NCBI GenBank assembly: GCA_964370015.1
Contig: CAYJHD010000105.1
Coordinates: 1-6,394, forward strand
DNA length: 6,394 nt
Source: CAYJAD01 sp964370015
Lineage (GTDB): Bacteria; Desulfobacterota; Desulfovibrionia; Desulfovibrionales; Desulfovibrionaceae
Direction of reading: 5' to 3'
Part shown: positions 5,301 to 6,394 of the stretch, in pieces
Numbering within the stretch: position 1 is the stretch's first letter
How the letters are laid out: every line of letters begins with the position of its first letter
Notes under the pieces: model-generated
Databases searched by the model: none
Seen by the model: only the letters and a program-made list of their open reading frames with translations
Told to the model about the DNA's origin: nothing
Made by a program: the position numbers and the translations under genes

Positions 5301-6394
5301 ATCACCATCGGTGAAGGTGAATTCTAGTTCTCTATCGGTATTTTCCTTGGCCGGATAGGACACAGTCCAGTTTTGATTATCTGTGCTGGTCATGGTCACA
5401 TCGCCAATTTTTATCGTGTATATGCCGTTGTCAACGGAGGTTTCCACGGGAATCTTGGGCCAAATCCATGAAGGAGAAGTGTCTTCCCATTTTCCATCTT
5501 CGCTATTCCAAGAAATGGTGTGGGGTACAGTACCGGAACCGTGCAAGGCAATGGTGGCACCGTCCATATCTCCGCCAAAGTCCACAGAAATCTGCCCCTG
5601 CATAACTTCACCGCTAATGGTTAAGGCATCATCAGTAGAGGGAAGTATTACAGGCTCAGAGTCACCTATGATCACATCCACAATAACAAAAGCTTCATTA
5701 CCATTGGCATCCACCACGGGTATTTGCACTTGTGTGGTAAAGCTATCTGTATCTTTAGGATGCTCATAGGCAGAATTTTGTGTAAAGACTAACTCTCCGC
5801 TATCATTAAGGCTAAAGCTACCGTAATCTCCTACGTCGATACCGTCTTTAGGGATAACATACTCGGCATCCTCTGGAAGAGCAACACCGTCTACAACTAC
5901 TTCTTGAGTTAAGATGCCATCATTCGAGGATACGATACCTGTAAGATCTCCACCCACTTCTGTGTCCACAGTAATGGTTGTTTCAGTTTTAGCAGTGACG
6001 GTATTACCGACGGCATCGGTGGCCGTGACCGAAGCGTCAACCTTACCCTCAGCGGCGTCAAGGTCAGCACCAGACACGCTCACTTCAAATGAACCGCCTT
6101 CGCCAACGGTACCTTCATAGTCTTGACCATTCACAGTGACAGTGACGGTATCGCCGGGCTTGGCATCGCCGGAGACAGTACCGGTAACGGTAACATCTTC
6201 GCCAGCTTCTTTGGCACTGAGTATATCGTCGCCTGCCACGGAATCAATGGTGATGGTGGCTTCGGCTTTAGTATCCACGGTGATATTGGTGGAGGTCTCA
6301 ACAGTGACGGTATTACCGACGGCATCGGTGGCAGTGACGGAAGCGTCAACCTTACCCTCAGCGGCGTCAAGGTCAGCACCAGACACGCTCACTT
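2301..6394 (-). CDS. C-terminal 1,363 residues of a giant LapA/RTX-like adhesin (5' partial)
   Basis: The frame runs uninterrupted from the window edge to TAA at 2303-2301; the N-terminus is outside. Residue numbers count from the codon at 6392-6390, which is GTG inside the gene, not a start. Residues 1-144 are Ig-like repeats of 103 residues of the kind found in BapA/LapA-type adhesins. Residues about 145-780 are a mosaic of beta-rich, cadherin- or VCBS-like domains with acidic D-x-D-G motifs (residues 361-367, 453-457, 631-635 and 760-763) likely to bind calcium. Residues about 830-1190 are an RTX-like solenoid with recurring GGDD-T-I and Y-G-D-A motifs. Residues about 1260-1363 form a C-terminal domain shared with the gene at 1-318, the probable secretion region. 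There is no cysteine and the protein is strongly acidic, as usual for type I-secreted surface adhesins that fold in extracellular calcium. The expected role is attachment, aggregation or biofilm formation. Secretion route and role follow from the architecture; no transporter genes are in view. Confidence 0.85.
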   Translation of the reverse strand, partial: VSVSGADLDAAEGKVDASVTATDAVGNTVTVETSTNITVDTKAEATITIDSVAGDDILSAKEAGEDVTVTGTVSGDAKPGDTVTVTVNGQDYEGTVGEGGSFEVSVSGADLDAAEGKVDASVTATDAVGNTVTAKTETTITVDTEVGGDLTGIVSSNDGILTQEVVVDGVALPEDAEYVIPKDGIDVGDYGSFSLNDSGELVFTQNSAYEHPKDTDSFTTQVQIPVVDANGNEAFVIVDVIIGDSEPVILPSTDDALTISGEVMQGQISVDFGGDMDGATIALHGSGTVPHTISWNSEDGKWEDTSPSWIWPKIPVETSVDNGIYTIKIGDVTMTSTDNQNWTVSYPAKENTDRELEFTFTDGDGDEITHIMNSENTVPQISGDSTVSLDEAHQVDGTEAQADGGKQSLSLSIEAEGDLASITIAGQEISVQEGFDGTISQDGFSISNVQITGPDADGNYTVNYDISPEGSDHGNADNKDLSFSVSATDSVGQTSESMDVTVSLEDDGIHMESTTGETVFSAEYDSTTATAKAEGALDISGGDARELSVSFSGENGEASADKIEIDGTILTIVEMENEDGTSTFKAGIADGNGAIPDPYFTVDMNPETGEWEFTQIKEFESPIKLEITASDVDGDTASATQTIEVTPSKDVDGSAATPIVDDFVSINEGATAKGNLFSSEADTLEDPTIVSFETPEGWMLTNNDDGSFTLSYETVGMNNTVDHYTIIIQPNGDYSYSAPHYFDGMELLDINEVITYNVQDADGNMHQSTVTFSSNSASRENLLIEGDFTDHSVIIINKDSTDGTSYEYTTAGYEDASTTDSAEKELSAFILGDTNDSIEVTGKVGVGEDGISHHIYGDELNLNGVDGGHDTITVGELSAGGHIRGDGNLKSGADGGDDEINVGTMSSNSATSSNNSESSRVIGDGWNIYGGSKGGDDTITFTGRENADGSVTNEVHTAEIYGDAETLQSGTSTSYAQGGDDTFNMENTTIIGGNIYGDAKTMNAYSQGGDDTISVGDVKSGIITGDGFSMSTGAQGGDDVINVESYTGKGYGTTYISGDARTIAGGAEGGNDTINIATMDGQTVYGDALDLYGKGGDDVINIGDMKSGSITGDSSNSYSGSQAGDDVITVENMSGGALYGDGANERAGADSGNDTIEIGTMSGGEVWADQRHGTVDDGGDDVVSVVNFTDGAKAYLDGGEGYDAFIYDNDFDNYIDFDAAGSINIGGQDGVTINNFESLTTGGGSDLISVDGANFDGNIDSGAGFDIIVSEGGVTSDDMSNLLNSATNTEMFIFSNDASVNGAKSTEEAMENLEGVEMGENGKISLGDNWTAADSPNGDFQAFTDGDDNTILIARTSLENTNF
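2304..2600 (-). other. C-terminal domain shared with the adhesin at 1-318
   Basis: This covers residues about 1265-1363 of the giant protein. It begins with a G-x-G-x-D RTX-like turn and contains STEE, a W-T-A motif and a final FTDGDDNTIL block, each with a counterpart in the same order in the 105-residue tail at 1-318. It sits where type I secretion signals lie. The similarity is seen by eye; the secretion role is inferred. Confidence 0.6.
2838..3830 (-). repeat. RTX-like solenoid, 11 degenerate units with a base period near 28 residues
   Basis: GGDD or a variant (GGHD, GGND, AGDD, SGND) begins at residues 867, 895, 934, 978, 1008, 1036, 1069, 1095, 1123, 1151 and 1178 of the partial adhesin. 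Most intervals are 26-30 residues; longer ones (39, 44 and 33) reflect insertions. Between them a second turn, (Y/T/R/S)-G-D-(A/G), usually falls 17-18 residues after each GGDD start and 10-11 before the next. The acidic turns suggest calcium binding, as in RTX proteins. Classical RTX repeats have a nine-residue period, so this is a variant arrangement. At DNA level the units are diverged, so this is an old repeat rather than a recent expansion. Confidence 0.7.
5961..6269 (-). repeat. Last complete 103-residue Ig-like repeat unit (309 bp)
   Basis: Residues 42-144 form one full bacterial Ig-like repeat, from the KAEATITIDSVAGDD start to the closing TVDT. The unit before it (residues 1-41, bases 6270-6394) is cut by the window edge. 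The sequence after it is unrelated, so this is the C-terminal end of the array. Such repeats act as rigid stalk segments in giant adhesins. Confidence 0.8.
5993..6085 (-). repeat. Near-identical direct repeat, copy nearest the C-terminus
   Basis: These 93 bases match 6302-6394 at an offset of 309 bases with only two differences, both within the first 40 bases. The match probably extends beyond the window. Confidence 0.9.
6302..6394 (-). repeat. Near-identical direct repeat, copy at the window edge
   Basis: This is the partner of 5993-6085: 91 of 93 bases are the same, in the same reading frame. It runs into the window edge, so the tandem array continues upstream in the gene. Confidence 0.9.

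Overview
The window looks like accessory chromosome of a Gram-negative, probably flagellated bacterium. Three things suggest this: the ends of two very large, acidic, repeat-built proteins of the kind exported by type I secretion as adhesins (LapA/BapA/RTX-like), a small four-helix cytochrome b561-type membrane protein, and a sigma-28 (FliA)-like promoter in front of an unknown gene. A marine or gut proteobacterium, including a Desulfovibrio-type one, would fit, but nothing here fixes the taxon.

Layout, left to right. (1) 1-318 (+) is the last 105 codons of a protein that begins outside the window. Its tail aligns by eye with the C-terminus of the giant protein at the other end. A perfect AT-only hairpin and a rho-independent terminator follow it. 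(2) 395-704 is AT-rich and holds no gene I can support. (3) 705-1352 (-) encodes a 215-residue unknown protein rich in Gln, Ser and Met, with a strong ribosome binding site and a sigma-28-like promoter. (4) 1353-1654 is a divergent regulatory region with that promoter, an imperfect dyad, and a sigma-70-like promoter pointing right. (5) 1655-2206 (+) encodes a cytochrome b561-like integral membrane protein; I prefer an internal start to the longest reading frame. (6) 2219-2295 holds two stacked hairpins between convergent genes. (7) 2301-6394 (-) is the last 1,363 codons of a giant adhesin. Running N to C it has nearly identical 103-residue Ig-like repeats (the array continues off the window), a mosaic of cadherin/VCBS-like beta domains with D-x-D-G-type motifs, an unusual RTX-like solenoid with a base period of about 28 residues, and a C-terminal domain shared with gene 1.

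The two adhesin ends face each other and are probably paralogues that could share an exporter. No exporter, LapD/LapG-type protease system or regulator is visible here. The two small genes between them have no obvious functional tie to adhesion beyond the inferred link of the 215-residue protein to the flagellar regulon.
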